From: Cherax quadricarinatus
Lineage: Eukaryota > Arthropoda > Malacostraca > Decapoda > Parastacidae
DNA length: 64,000 nt
Direction: 5' to 3'
Assembly: GCF_038502225.1 (NCBI RefSeq)
Contig: NC_091292.1
Span: 53,106,778 to 53,170,777 of the forward strand
Shown: positions 20,714 to 33,500 of the stretch, in pieces
How positions within the stretch are numbered: position 1 is the stretch's first letter
Layout: each line of letters opens with the position of its first letter
Translations under genes and position numbers: made by a program
Notes under the pieces: model-generated
What the model was told of the DNA's origin: nothing
The model's database searches: none
What the model saw: the letters and a program-made list of their open reading frames with translations, nothing else

Positions 20714-23700
20714 ATATGTAGTAGGTTGGTAGACAGCAACCACCCAGGGAAGTACTACCGTCCTGCCAGATGACTGTGAAACAGAAACCTGTAACTGTTT
20801 TGCATGATGGTAGGATTGCTGGTTTCTTTTTCTGTCTCATAAACACGCTAGATAACAGGGATATCTTGCTACTCCTACTTACACTTCGGTCACACTTCAC
20901 AGACACGCACATGCATATATATATATACATACATCTAGGTTTTTCTCCTCTTTCTAAATAGCTCTTGTTCCTCTTTATTTCTTCTATTGTCCATGGGGAA
21001 GTGGAAAAGAATCTTTCCTCCGTAAGCCATGCGTGTCGTATGAGGCGACTAAAATGCCGGGAGCAATGGGCTAGTAACCCCTTCTCCTGTAGACATTTAC
21101 TAAAAAAGAGAAGAAGAAAAACTTTATAAAACTGGGATGCTTAAATGTGCGTGGATGTAGTGCGGATGACAAGAAACAGATGATTGCTGGTGTTATGAAT
21201 GAAAAGAAGTTGGATGTCCTGGCCCTAAGCGAAACAAAGCTGAAGGGGGTAGGGGAGTTTCGGTGGGGGGAAATAAATGGGATTAAATCTGGAGTATCTG
21301 AGAGAGTTAGAGCAAAGGAAGGGGTAGCAGTAATGTTGAATGATCAGTTATGGAAGGAGAAAAGAGAATATGAATGTGTAAATTCAAGAATTATGTGGAT
21401 TAAAGTAAAGGTTGGATGCGAGAAGTGGGTCATAATAAGCGTGTATGCACATGGAGAAGAGAGGAATGCAGAGGAGAGAGAGAGATTTTGGGAGATGTTA
21501 AGTGAATGTATAGGAGCCTTTGAACCAAGTGAGAGAGTAATTGTGGTAGGGGACCTGAATGCTAAAGTAGGAGAAACTTTTAGAGAGGGTGTGGTAGGTA
21601 AGTATGGGGTGCCAGGTGTAAATGATAATGGGAGCCCTTTGATTGAACTTTGTATAGAAAGGGGTTTAGTTATAGGTAATACATATTTTAAGAAAAAGAG
21701 GATAAATAAGTATACAAGATATGATGTAGGGCAAAATGACAGTAGTTTGTTGGATTATGTATTGGTAGATAAAAGACTGTTGAGTAGACTTCAGGATGTA
21801 CATGTTTATAGAGGGGCCACAGATATATCAGATCACTTTCTAGTTGTAGCTACACTGAGAGTAAAAGGTAGATGGGATACAAGGAGAATAGAAGCATCAG
21901 GGAAGAGAGAGGTGAAGGTTTATAAACTAAAAGAGGAGGCAGTTAGGGTAAGATATAAACAGCTATTGGAGGATAGATGGGCTAATGAGAGCATAGGCAA
22001 TGGGGTCGAAGAGGTATGGGGTAGGTTTAAAAATGTAGTGTTAGAGTGTTCAGTAGAAGTTTGTGGTTACAGGAAAGTGGGTGCGGGAGGGAAGAGGAGC
22101 GATTGGTGGAATGATGATGTAAAGAGAGTAGTAAGGGAGAAAAAGTTAGCATATGAGAAGTTTTTACAAAGTAGAAGTGATGCAAGGAGGGAAAAGTATA
22201 TGGAGAAAAAGAGAGAGGTTAAGAGAGTGGTGAAGCAATGTAAAAAGAGAGCAAATGAGAGAGTGGGTGAGATGTTATCAACAAATTTTGTTGAAAATAA
22301 GAAAAAGTTTTGGAGTGAGATTAACAAGTTAAGAAAGCCTAGAGAACAAATGGATTTGTCAGGTAAAAATAGGAGAGGGGAGTTATTAAATGGAGAGTTA
22401 GAGGTATTGGGAAGATGGAGGGAATATTTTGAGGAATTGTTAAATGTTGATGAAGATAGGGAAGCTGTGATTTCGTGTATAGGGCAAGGAGGAACAACAT
22501 CTTGTAGGAGTGAGGAAGAGCCAGTTGTGAGTGTGGGGGAAGTTCGTGAGGCAGTAGGAAAAATGAAAAGGGGTAAGGCAGCCGGGATTGATGGGATAAA
22601 GATAGAAATGTTAAAAGCAGGTGGGGATATAGTTTTGGAGTGTTTGGTGCAATTATTTAATAAATGTATGGAAGAGGGTAAGGTACCTAGGGATTGGCAG
22701 AGAGCATGCATAGTTCCTTTGTATAAAGGCAAAGGGGATAAAAGAGAGTGCAAAAAATATAGGGGGATAAGTCTGTTGAGTATACCTGGCAAAGTGTATG
22801 GTAGAGTTATTATTGAAAGAATTAAGAGTAAGACGGAGAATAGGATAGCAGATGAACAAGGAGGCTTTAGGAAAGGTAGGGGGTGTGTGGACCAGGTGTT
22901 TACAGTGAAACATATAAGTGAACAGTATTTAGATAAGGCTAAAGAGGTCTTTGTGGCATTTATGGATTTGGAAAGGCGTATGACAGGGTGGATAGGGGGG
23001 CAATGTGACAGATGTTGCAGGTGTATGGTGTAGGAGGTAGGTTACTGAAAGCAGTGAAGAGTTTTTACGAGGATAGTGAGGCTCAAGTTAGAGTATGTAG
23101 GAAAGAGGGAAATTATTTCCCAGTAAAAGTAGGCCTCAGACAAGGATGTGTGATGTCACCGTGGTTGTTTAATATATTTATAGATGGGGTTGTAAGAGAA
23201 GTAAATGTGAGGGTCATGGCAAGAGGCGTGGAGTTAAAAGATAAAGAATCACACATAAAGTGGGAGTTGTCACAGTTGCTCTTTGCTGATGACACTGTGC
23301 TCTTGGGAGATTCTGAAGAGAAGTTGCAGAGATTGGTGGATGAATTTGGTAGGATGTGCAAAAGAAGAAAATTGAAAGTGAATACAGGAAAGAGTAAGGT
23401 TATGAGGATAACAAAAAGATTAGGTGATGAAAGATTGGATATCAGATTGGAGGGAGAGAGTATGGAGGAGGTGAATGTATTCAGATATTTGGGAGTGTCA
23501 GCGGATGGGTCTATGAAAGATGAGGTGAATCACAGAATTGATGAGGGGAAAAGGGTGAGTGGTGCACTTAGGAGTCTGTGGAGACAAAGAACTTTGTCCT
23601 TGGAGGCAAAGAGGGGAAGGTATGAGAGTATAGTTTTACCAACGCTCTTATATGGGTGTGAAGCATGGGTGATGAATGTTGCAGCGAGGAGAAGGCTGGA

Positions 23701-24297
23701 GGCAGTGGAGATGTCATGTCTGAGAGCAATGTGTGGTGTGAATATAATGCAGAGAATTCGTAGTTTGGAAGTTAGGAGGAGGTGCGGGATTACCAAAACT
23801 GTTGTCCAGAGGGCTGAGGAAGGGTTGTTGAGGTGGTTCGGACATGTGGAGAGAATGGGGCGAAACAGAATAACTTCAAGAGTGTATCAGTCTGTAGTGG
23901 AAGGAAGGCGGGGTAGGGGTCGGCCTAGGAAAGGTTGGAGGGAGGGGATAAAGGAGGTTTTGTGTGCGAGGGGCTTGGACTTCCAGCAGGCATGCGTGAG
24001 CATGTTTGATAGGAGTGAATGGAGACAAATGGTTTTTAATACTTGATGTGCTGTTGGAGTGTGAGCAAAGTAACATTTATGAAGGGGTTCAAGGAAACCG
24101 GCAGGCCGGACTTGAGTCCTGGAGATGGGAAGTACAGTGCCTGCACTCTGAAGGAGGGGTGTTAATGTTGCAGTTTAAAAACTGTAGTGTAAAGCACCCT
24201 TCTGGCAAGACAGTGATGGAGTGAATGATGGTGAAAGTTTTTCTTTTTCGGGCCACCCTGCCTTGGTGGGAATCGGCCAGTGTGATAATAAAATATA
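20714..24297 (+). mobile_element. RTE-like LINE, near full length (3.6 kb)
   Basis: A 5' leader (20714 to about 21095) precedes one long coding region for endonuclease and reverse transcriptase, then a 3' UTR ending in 'gtgataataaaata'. The single-ORF organisation and the motif set fit the RTE clade. A LINE-A lies immediately downstream. The decayed sister copy is at 17575-19080. Confidence 0.82.
21096..24046 (+). pseudogene. RTE-like endonuclease/reverse transcriptase ORF with one frameshift
   Basis: The frame opens after a TAG near 21090, with no ATG near its start. APE-type endonuclease blocks are KLGCLNVRGC (about 21126), ALSETKLKG (about 21225), VVGDLNAKVG (about 21545), LLDYVLVDKRL (about 21750) and DISDHFLVV (about 21825). 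RT fingers carry YRGISLLSIPGKVYGRVI (about 22757). A single lost base near 22972 in an A run (gaaaggcgtatgac where gaaaaggc is expected) shifts the frame, giving a stop at 23033. The palm resumes in another frame from 23012: RQGCVMSPWLFNIFID and the catalytic FADDTVLLGD (about 23282). The C-terminal domain (YGCEAWVMN, GHVERMGRNRI, GRPRKGWREG) ends at 24046. The element would otherwise be close to intact. Confidence 0.83.
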
Positions 24298-25252
24298 CTC
24301 TCTGTGTTCTATTTGTCAGGAAATTATAGATCCACCTACCAACTTTTCTTGTTGTTAATTTATCACGCATTTTGTGTGCTATTACACTATAGTCACACTT
24401 GTCAAAGGCTTTTGCAAAGTCTGTGTATACTTTATCTGCATTTTGTCTTCTACAGCATCCAGGACCTTGTTATAGTGGTCCAGTAGTTGGGACAGACATG
24501 AGCGACCTGCTGTTGTCCTGGGTTGTGTCACTGATGAGTATCTAGATGGGTGGCGATCTTGCTGCTTGGAACTCTTTCAAAGATTTTTATGGATAATGAG
24601 AACCTTCAAAACTAGGGATGCCAAGCCCATGATGACACTCTTCAGGTCGCTTGTTCTATCTAGGCTGAAATATTGCTGCACACTAACAGCACTTTTCAAG
24701 GCAGGTGAAATTGCTGACCTAGAAAATGTACAGAGAACCTTCACGGCACGCATAACGGAGATAAAACACCTCAATTACTGGGAGCGCTTAAGGTTCCTGA
24801 ACCTGTACTCCCTGGAACGCAGGTGGGAGATATACATGATTATATACACCTTGAAAATCCTAGAGGGACTAGTACCAAACTTGCACACGAAAATTATTCT
24901 CTCCGAAAGCAAAAGACTCTGCAGACGATGCAACATCCCTCCAATGGAAAGCAGGGGTGTCACTAGCACGTTAAGAGACAACACAATAAGTGTCAGGGGC
25001 CCAAGACTGTTCAAATGACTCCCAGCATACATAAGGGGGATTACCAATAGACCCCTGGCTGTCTTCAAGCTGGCACTGGACAGGCACCTAAAGTCGATAT
25101 CTGATCAGCCGGGCTGTGGTTCGTACGTTGGATTGCGTGCAGCCAGCAGTAACAGCCTGGTTGATCAGGCCCTTATCCACCATCAGGCCTGGTCACAGAC
25201 CGGGCCGCAGGGGTGTCGACCCCCGGAACTCTCTCCAGGTAAACTCCAGGTG
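24298..25252 (+). mobile_element. LINE-A copy with 5' inversion
   Basis: The 3' part (about 24592-25252, + strand) runs from IMRTFKTRDAKPM through the C-terminus to the tail. The preceding 24298 to about 24591 is LINE-A on the minus strand, from FLTNRTQ back to KIFERVP. So the upstream piece is inverted and the stretch between the two pieces, including the catalytic palm, is missing. This is the classic outcome of twin priming. The + part has one stop near 25018. Confidence 0.82.
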
Positions 25253-25263
25253 ATATAGGACGT

Positions 25264-26768
25264 TACCCCTAGCCCCACTCCACAAAGGGGGCAGTAAAGC
25301 AACAGCAAAGAACTACAGACCAATAGCACTAACATCCCATATCATAAAAATCTTTGAAAGGGTCCTAAGAAGCAAGATCACCACCCATCTAGAAACCCAT
25401 CAGTTACACAACCCAGGGCAACATGGGTTTAGAACAGGTCGCTCCTGTCTGTCTCAACTACTGGATCACTACGACAAGGTCCTAAATGCACTAGAAGACA
25501 AAAAGAATGCAGATGTAATATATACAGACTTTGCAAAAGCCTTCGACAAGTGTGACCATGGCGTAATAGCGCACAAAATGCGCGCTAAAGGAATAACAGG
25601 AAAAGTCGGTCGATGGATCTATAATTTCTTCACTAACAGAACACAGAGAGTAGTCGTCAACAGAGTAAAGTCCGAGGCAGCTACGGTGAAAAGCTCTGTT
25701 CCACAAGGCACAGTACTAGCTCCCATCTTGTTCCTCATCCTCATATCCGACATAGACAAGGATGTCAGCCACAGCACCGTGTCTTCCTTTGCAGATGACA
25801 CCCGAATCTGCATGACAGTGTCTTCCATTGCAGACACTGCAAGGCTCCAGGCGGACATCAACCAAATCTTTCAGTGGCCTGCAGAAAACAATATGAAGTT
25901 CAACGATGAGAAATTTCAATTACTCAGATATGGTAAACATGAGGAAATTAAATCTTCATCAGAGTACAAAACAAATTCTGGCCACAAAATAGAGCGAAAC
26001 ACCAACGTCAAAGACCTGGGAGTGATTATGTCGGAGGATCTCACCTTCCAGGACCATAACATTGTATCAATCGCATCTGCTAGAAAAATGACAGGATGGA
26101 TAATGAGAACCTTCAAAACTAGGGAGGCCAAGCCCATGATGACACTCTTCAGGTCACTTGTTCTATCTAGGCTGGAATATTGCTGCACTCTAACAGCACC
26201 TTTCAAGGCAGGTGAAATTGCCGACCTAGAAAATGTACAGAGAACTTTCACGGCGCGCATAACGGAGATAAAACACCTCAATTACTGGGAGCGCTTGAGG
26301 TTTCTAAACCTGTATTCCCTGGAACGCAGGAGGGAGAGATACATGATTATATACACCTGGAAAATCCTAGAGGGACTAGTACCGAACTTGCACACGAAAA
26401 TCACTCACTACGAAAGCAAAAGACTTGGCAGACGATGCACCATCCCCCCAATGAAAAGCAGGGGTGTCACTAGCACGTTAAGAGACCATACAATAAGTGT
26501 CAGGGGCCCGAGACTGTTCAACTGCCTCCCAGCACACATAAGGGGGATTACCAACAGACCCCTGGCAGTCTTCAAGCTGGCACTGGACAAGCACCTAAAG
26601 TCAGTTCCTGATCAGCCGGGCTGTAGCTCGTACGTTGGTTTGCGTGCAGCCAGCAGCAACAGCCTGGTTGATCAGGCGCTGATCCACCAGGAGGCCTGGT
26701 CACAGACCGGGCCGCGGGGGCATTGACCCCCGAAACTCTCTCCAGGTAAACTCCAGGTAAACTCCAGG
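25264..26768 (+). mobile_element. LINE-A copy, 5'-truncated, long open RT frame
   Basis: It starts in the PLHKGGSKATAKNYR codons and stays open through DFAKAFDKCDHG, SSVPQGTVLAPILF, SSFADDTRI (catalytic) and the C-terminus, to a stop at 26724-26726. The last 382 codons start at 25578. The tail has two to three 11-bp units. It is very similar to 31307-33616, hence young, but it lacks the endonuclease. Confidence 0.85.
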
Positions 26769-28125
26769 TCTGTAGTTCTTTGCTATTGCTTTACTGCCCC
26801 CTTTGTGGAGTGAGGCTATGTCTGTTGTTTTTAGCAGCTATGGGACGACCCCAGTGTCCATGCTGCCTATCCATAGGATGTTAAAAGCACATAATAGGGA
26901 CTTCTTGCAGTTCTTGAAGAAGACCGCAGTCAGTGTATAGGCTAGGTGGCCAAAGACTGCAAACCTCGCTCAAGGAGAAAGATCTTGGTGTGACCATATC
27001 ACCAAGCATGTCTCCGGAGGCACACATCAACCAGATAACTGCTGCAGCATATGGGCGCCTGGCAAACCTGAGAACAGCGTTCCGATACCTTAGTAAGGAA
27101 TCGTTCAAGACACTGTACACTGTGTACATCAGGCCCACACTGGAGTATGCAGCACCAGTTTGGAACCCACACCTGGTCAAGTACGTCAAGAAATTAGAGA
27201 AAGTGCAAAGGTTTGCAACAAGGCTAGTTTTGGAACTCAGGGGTATGTCCTACGAAGAAAGGTTGAGGGAAATCGGACTGACGACACTGGAGGACAGGAG
27301 GGTCAGGGGACACATGATAATGACATACAAAATACTGCGTGGAATACATAAGGTGGACAGAGACAGGTTGTTCCAGAGAGAGGACACAGAAACAAGGGGT
27401 CACAATGTAAGCTGAAGACTCAGAAGAGTCACAGGGACGTTAGGAAGTATGTCTTCAGTCACAGAGTCGTCAGGAAATGGAATAGCCTACAAAGTGATGT
27501 AGCAGAGGTAGGAACCATACATAGCTTTAAGACGAGGTATGATAAAGCTCAGGAAGCAGAGAGAGGACCTAGTAGCGATCAGTGAAGAGGCGGGGCCAGG
27601 AGCTGGGTCTCGACCCCTGCAACTACAATTAGGTGAGTACGGATTTCCATGAGTCTGGGCCTGGGGCAGAGTCCATGGGCGTCAGGGTAATATCAGATAG
27701 GTTCGAGTCTACCAAATTCTGTGTCTCAAAAAAAATTCATTTAGGTAACGACTCTCGATCTTGTTAGCGACTCGCTAAAAACCGAGTCATATTGGGGCAT
27801 GAGTAGCTCACTCATTTCCTTGCTGTCATCTGTGCAGGACCCATCTCGTCTAAGTAGGGGCCCAATTCTGGATGTTGTTCTCGACTTTGATTTGTAATAA
27901 GAAAAGAAATATTTTGGGTTTCTTTAAGTTTCATTTATGGTTTTTAGTTTTTCCTGAAAGATTCCTTTAACTTTAGTTAGATATTTGCTATTTCTCTAAC
28001 CAGTGTCTCCCTTCATATTACAGACATATTGGTCTCTTTTAGCCGCTCTGTTATTCTTTGCCTTCGCCTGTATAGGGGACGCTTTTCCCTTTCTAGTTTA
28101 CATCTTCTCTTCCTTTTCCCCACAA
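26769..28125 (-). mobile_element. LINE-A 5' part, minus strand, split by LINE-B
   Basis: Minus-strand LINE-A linker region, with pieces at 26769-26924 and 27650-28125. The second piece encodes decayed equivalents of the linker between endonuclease and RT. The copy is older than its left neighbour. Its left end falls in the same KNYR codons where the copy at 25264 begins. Confidence 0.78.
26925..27649 (+). mobile_element. LINE-B 3' part inserted in LINE-A
   Basis: + strand LINE-B from RLGGQRLQTSLKEKDLGV (about 26940) through YGRLANLRTAFRYLSKESF, YAAPVWNPHLVKYVKK and YKILRGIHKVDRDRLF, to the tail 'caattaggtgagtac' at 27649. The last full frame stops at 27413-27415 after a frameshift. LINE-A sequence continues across the two ends, so LINE-B is the later arrival. 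Confidence 0.83.
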
Positions 28126-28275
28126 GGGAGGTGTCTTGACGCTGGTGATGGGCTCTTGATCTAGGGAATTGGATCTATGCTCCAGTTCCCTGAATTGAGC
28201 CTGAATACCTTCCATCCCCCCCACGTACGTTGTATAATCCTACGGGTTTAGCGCTCCCCCATGATTATAATAATT
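28126..28275 (+). repeat. Short interspersed repeat, copy 1
   Basis: Shares about 150 bp with 58426-58575: 'gggctcttgatctagggaat', a ctccctgaattgagcc-like block, 'gaataccttccatcccccc' and 'tacgggtttagcgct', ending at an ATTATAATAA-type tail. The A+T-rich tail and two dispersed copies suggest a SINE-like element. I see no clear tRNA head. Confidence 0.7.
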
Positions 28276-28558
28276 TCATTTATTTATTTATTTAATTTAT
28301 TTATTAATTTGAACATGATACAGAGAAGTACAAGGAATACAATTTTTAAAGTGCAGCATGCCAAAGCCCCTTGTAATCTGAGCATTATGGGCAGGCTTAA
28401 AATTAACTTAAGATTAACTAAGCAATGATATATTCAGTGGCACAAAAATTATTGCAAAACAGATAACAATTTATTACAAATGAGTTTTACAAAGACAGGT
28501 CATATGGTCATTTACTGTGTTGCTGTGTAATCAGTAGAATGGAGTATTATGTTAGGTA
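28276..28558. other. AT-rich stretch, no gene
   Basis: It starts with a TTTA-rich run and continues with non-coding sequence. Nothing matches elsewhere in the window. Confidence 0.4.
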
Positions 28559-29945
28559 ATGGTTACCTGGAGGTTACCTGGAGGTTATTCCGGGGATCAA
28601 CGCCCCCGCGGCCCGGTCCACGACCAGGCCTCCCGATGGATCAGGGCCTGATCAACTAGGCTGTTACTGCTGGCCGCACGCAGTCCGACGTACGAGCCAC
28701 AGCCCGGCTGATCCGGCACCGACTTTAGGTATCTGTCCAGCTCTCTCTTGAAGGCAGCCAGGGGTTTATTGGCAATTCCCCTAATGCTTGATGGGAGGCT
28801 GTTGAACAGTTTTGGGCCCCGGACACTTATGGTGTTTTCTCTTAGTGTACCAATGGCGCCCCTACTTTTTATTGGCGGCATTTTGCATCGCCTGCCCAGT
28901 CTTTTACTTTCGTAGGGAGTGATTTCTGTGTGCAGATTTGGGACCATTCCTTCCAAGATTTTCCAAGTGTAGATTATGATATATCTCTTCCTCCTGCGTT
29001 CCAACGAGTACAAGTCAAGTGCTTCCAAGCGTTCCCAGTAGTTAAGGTGCTTGACAGAACTTATACGTGCAGTAAAGGATCTCTGTACACTCTCTAGATC
29101 TGCGATTTCACCTGCTTTGTATGGAGATGTTAATGTACAGCAGTATTCCAGCCTAGAGAGAACAAGTGATTTGAAAAGGATCATCATGGGCTTGGCATCT
29201 CTCGTTTTGAAAGTTCTCATTATCCATCCTATCATTTTCTTTGCACGTGCGATCGTGGCACTGTTGTGATCCTTGAAAGTGAGATCCTCAGACATTACTA
29301 CTCCCAGGTCCCTTACATTATTTTTCCGCTCTATTGTATGGCCGGAGTCAGTAGTATACTCTGTTCTAGTTATTATCTCCTCCAGTTTTCCATAACGGAG
29401 TAGTTGGAATTTGTCCTCATTGAACATCATATTGTTTACCGTTGCCCACTGGAAAACTTTGTTTATATCTTCTTGGAGGTTAACCGCGTCCTCAGCAGAT
29501 GACAGCCTCATGCAGATCCTAGTATCATCCGCAAAGGATGATACGGTGCTGTGGTGTATATCTCTGTTTATGTCTGATATGAGGATAAGGAATAAGATGG
29601 GGGCGAGTACTGTGCCTTGTGGAACAGAGCTCTTCACTATGGCAGCCTCCGATTTAACTCTGTTGACCACTACTCTTTGTGTTCGATTTGTTAGGAAGTT
29701 GAAGATCCATCTCCCCACTTTCCCAGTTATTCCTTTAGCACGTATTTTATGGGCTATTACGCCATGATCGCATTTGTCAAATGCTTTTGCAAAGTCTGTG
29801 TATATTACATCTGCATTCTGATTTTCTTCCAGTGCATCCAAGGCCATGTCATAGTGATCCAGTAGTTGTGAGAGGCAGGAGCGACCTGCCCTGAACCCAT
29901 GTTGCCCTGGATTGTGCAGATTTTGGGAAATAGTAACAAAGTTTG
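28559..29945 (-). mobile_element. LINE-A subfamily copy with 452-codon open frame
   Basis: Minus strand: tail 28559-28596, then an uninterrupted frame at 28597-29955 with NPGQHGFRAGRSCLSQL, DFAKAFDKCDHG, SSVPQGTVLAPILF, SSFADDTRICMRL (catalytic pair intact), EDLTFKDHNSATIAR and the family C-terminus. It is diverged from the main LINE-A group at many codons (for example ENQNADV, AEDAVNLQED), so it is a separate subfamily. Endonuclease and RT fingers are missing by 5' truncation. Confidence 0.85.
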
Positions 29946-29960
29946 ATTGGGTCACAGGTT

Positions 29961-30048
29961 AGACATTTATGAGATACAATAATGAGATACATATATGAGA
30001 TACAATAATGAGATACATATATGAGATACATTTTATGAGATACAATTA
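29961..30048. repeat. Minisatellite (atgagatacat/aat units)
   Basis: About six tandem variants of 'atgagataca' plus a short AT spacer. It directly follows the minus-strand 3' end of LINE-D at 30057, so it may be that element's 3' tail. Confidence 0.8.
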
Positions 30049-30594
30049 TTCAGTATTTATTTAGTTGTGGGTAAGTGATTTTTGAGAAGAGACTTGAATT
30101 TATAAACAGACAGTGTTACTTTTATATTCACAGGTAATGAGTTCCAGATTTTAGGGCCTTTTATGTGCATTGAGTTTTTGCATAGCGTGAGATGGACACG
30201 AGGAACATCAAAGAGTGATCTGTGTCTTGTGTTATGGTCATGTGTTCTGTTGAGGTTGGTAAGGAGATGTTTGAGGGGAGGGTTTATGTCAGAGTTAAGT
30301 GTTCTATGTATGTAGTAGGTGCAGTAATAAGTATGGATGTTTTGAATGGTGAGTAAGTTTAGAGTTTTGAATATTGGTGGAGTGTGCTGTCTGTAGTGGG
30401 AATTTGTTATCATTCTGACTGCTGCCTTTTGTTGGGTGATTAGTGGTCTGAGATGGTTTATTGTTGTTGAGCACCATGCACAAATTCCATAGGTGAGATA
30501 GGGGTAAATAAGTGAGTGATATAGAGCCAGGAGGGCTGACTGTGGAACATAGTACCGTATCTTCGATAGTATGCCTACGGTCTTGGAAATACCA

Positions 30595-33500
30595 CCAGTC
30601 CGATAACATTCTTCTTTGCAAATATACAGGGTCTAAAGCCAGCAACAAACAACAAAATACCTTTCATCCGTGGACTGCTTGCAGAGGCAAAGGCAATGTT
30701 CGCGGCTTTCACTGAGACCCACATAAAGGATCACTTGGACAACGAAATATGGATCCCAGGTTACAACCTATACAGATGTGACAGAGTGAACAGGCGAAAC
30801 GGGGGGGGGGGGTTGGCCTGTACATTGCAGAGTCACTTGTTTGCACAGAACTGCTTAATGCCTCAAATGATGTAGTGGAAGTTTTAGCAGTAAAGGTCGA
30901 GAACCAAAACCTAGTCATTGTGGTAGTCTACAAGCCTCCGGATGCAACATCCCAGCAATTCCAATAACAGCTGTTAAAAATTAACCACTGTCTGGAAAGT
31001 CTTCCAGCTCCTGCACCCAACATCTTGCTCCTGGGGGATTTCAACTTAAGGCACCTAAAATGGAGGAATATAGCAAATAATATTGTTGCAGTAATAACAC
31101 CAGGAGGCAGCTCTGATGAAAACTCACACTCACACGAGCTTTTAAATCTCTGCACAAAATTCAATTTAAACCAGCAAATAATAGAGCCTACTAGACTGGA
31201 GAATACACTAGACCTCATCTTCACTAACAATGATGATCTGATAAGAAATGTCACCATATCAAAAACAATATACTCAGATCACAACATAATTGAGGTTTAG
31301 ACATGTATGCGTGGAGCCCCAGACCGACATAATGAGACTAGTCACGAGGGAGCATTCACCAAATTCAACTTCAATAGCAAAAACATAAAGTGGGACCAAG
31401 TAAACCAAGTCCTAACCGATATAAGCTGGGAAGATATACTAAGCAACACAGACCCCAACTTATGCCTAGAACAGATTAACTCGGTGGCACTCGATGTATG
31501 CACAAGGCTTATTCCTCTAAGAAAAAGGAGGAGTAGATGTAAAATAGAAAGAGACAGGCGCTCCCTTTACAGGCGACGGAAAACAATAACAGAGAGGCTA
31601 AAAGAGGTCAATATATCCGAAATGCATAGGGAGACACTGGTCAGAGAAATAGCAAGCATCGAACTTAAGCTAAAAGAATCCTTTAGGAGTCAGGAATCGC
31701 GGGAAGAACTAAAAGCCATAAATGAAATCGAAAGAAACCCAAAGTATTTCTTCTCCTATGCCAAATCAAAATCGAGAACAACGTCCAGTATTGGGCCCCT
31801 ACTTAAACAAGATGGGTCCTACACAGATGACAGCAAGGAAATGAGTGAGCTACTCAAGTCCCAATATGACTCAGTTTTTAGCAAGCCGCTAACCAGACTG
31901 AGAGTCGAAGATCAAAATGAATTTTTTATGAGAGAGCCACAAAATTTGATTAACACAAGCCTATCCGATGTTATCCTGACGCCAAATGACTTCGAACAGG
32001 CGATAAATGACATGCCCATGCACTCTGCCCCAGGGCCAGACTCATGGAACTCTGTGTTCATCAAGAACTGCAAGAAGCCCCTATCACGAGCCTTTTCCAT
32101 TCAATGGAGAGGGAGCATGGATACGGGGGTCGTCCCACAGTTACTAAAAACAACAGACATAGCCCCACTCCACGAAGGGGGCAGTAAAGCAACAGCAAAG
32201 AACTACAGACCAATAGCACTAACATCCCATATCATAAAAATCTTTGAAAGGGTCCTAAGAAGCAAGATCACCACCCATCTAGAAACCCATCAGGTACACA
32301 ACCCAGGGCAACATGGGTTTAGAACAGGTCGCTCCTGTCTGTCTCAACTATTGGATCACTACGACAAGGTCCTAAATGCACTAGAAGACAAAAAGAATGC
32401 AGATGTAATATATACAGACTTTGCAAAAGCCTTCGACAAGTGTGACCATGGCGTAATAGCGCATAAAATGCGTGCTAAAGGAATAACAGGAAAAGTCGGT
32501 CGATGGATCTATAATTTCCTCACTAACAGAACACAGAGAGTAGTCGTCAACAGAGTAAAGTCCGAGGCAGCTACGGTGAAAAGCTCTGTTCCACAAGGCA
32601 CAGTACTCGCTCCCATCTTGTTCCTCATCCTCATATCCGACATAGAAAAGGATGTCAGCCACAGCACCGTGTCTTCCTTTGCAGATGACACCCGAATCTG
32701 CATGACAGTGTCTTCCATTGCAGACACTGCAAGGCTCCAGGCAGACATCAACCAAATCTTTCAGTGGGCTGCAGAAAACAATATGAAGTTCAACGATGAG
32801 AAATTTCAATTACTCAGATATGGTAAACATGAGGAAATTAAATCTTCATCAGAGTACAAAACAAATTCTGGCCACAAAATAGAGCGAAACACCAACGTCA
32901 AAGACCTGGGAGTGATCATGTCGGAGGATCTCACCTTCAAGGACCATAACATTGTATCAATCGCATCTGCTAGAAAAATGACAGGATGGATAATGAGAAC
33001 CTTCAAAACTAGGGAGGCCAAGCCCATGATGACACTATTCAGGTCACTTGTTCTATCTAGGCTGGAATATTGCTGCACACTAACAGCACCTTTCAAGGCA
33101 AGTGAAATTGCCGACCTAGAAAATGTACAGAGAACTTTCACGGCGCGCATAACGGAGATAAAACACCTCAATTACTGGGAGCGCTTGAGGTTCCTAAACC
33201 TGTATTCCCTGGAACGCAGGAGGGAGAGATACATGATTATATACACCTGGAAAATCCTAGAGGGACTAGTACCGAACTTGCACACGAAAATCACTCACTA
33301 CGAAAGCAAAAGACTTGGCAGACGATGCACCATCCCCCCAATGAAAAGCAGGGGTGTCACTAGCACGTTAAGAGACCATACAATAAGTGTCAGGGGCCCG
33401 AGACTGTTCAACTGCCTCCCAGCACACATAAGGGGGATTACCAACAGACCCCTGGCAGTCTTCAAGCTGGCACTGGACAAGCACCTAAAGTCAGTTCCTG

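Noticed and set aside
22067..22792. Minus-strand 241-codon open frame inside the RTE element
   Set aside because: It is antisense to the well-supported endonuclease/RT coding region and has no family motifs; it is a composition artefact.
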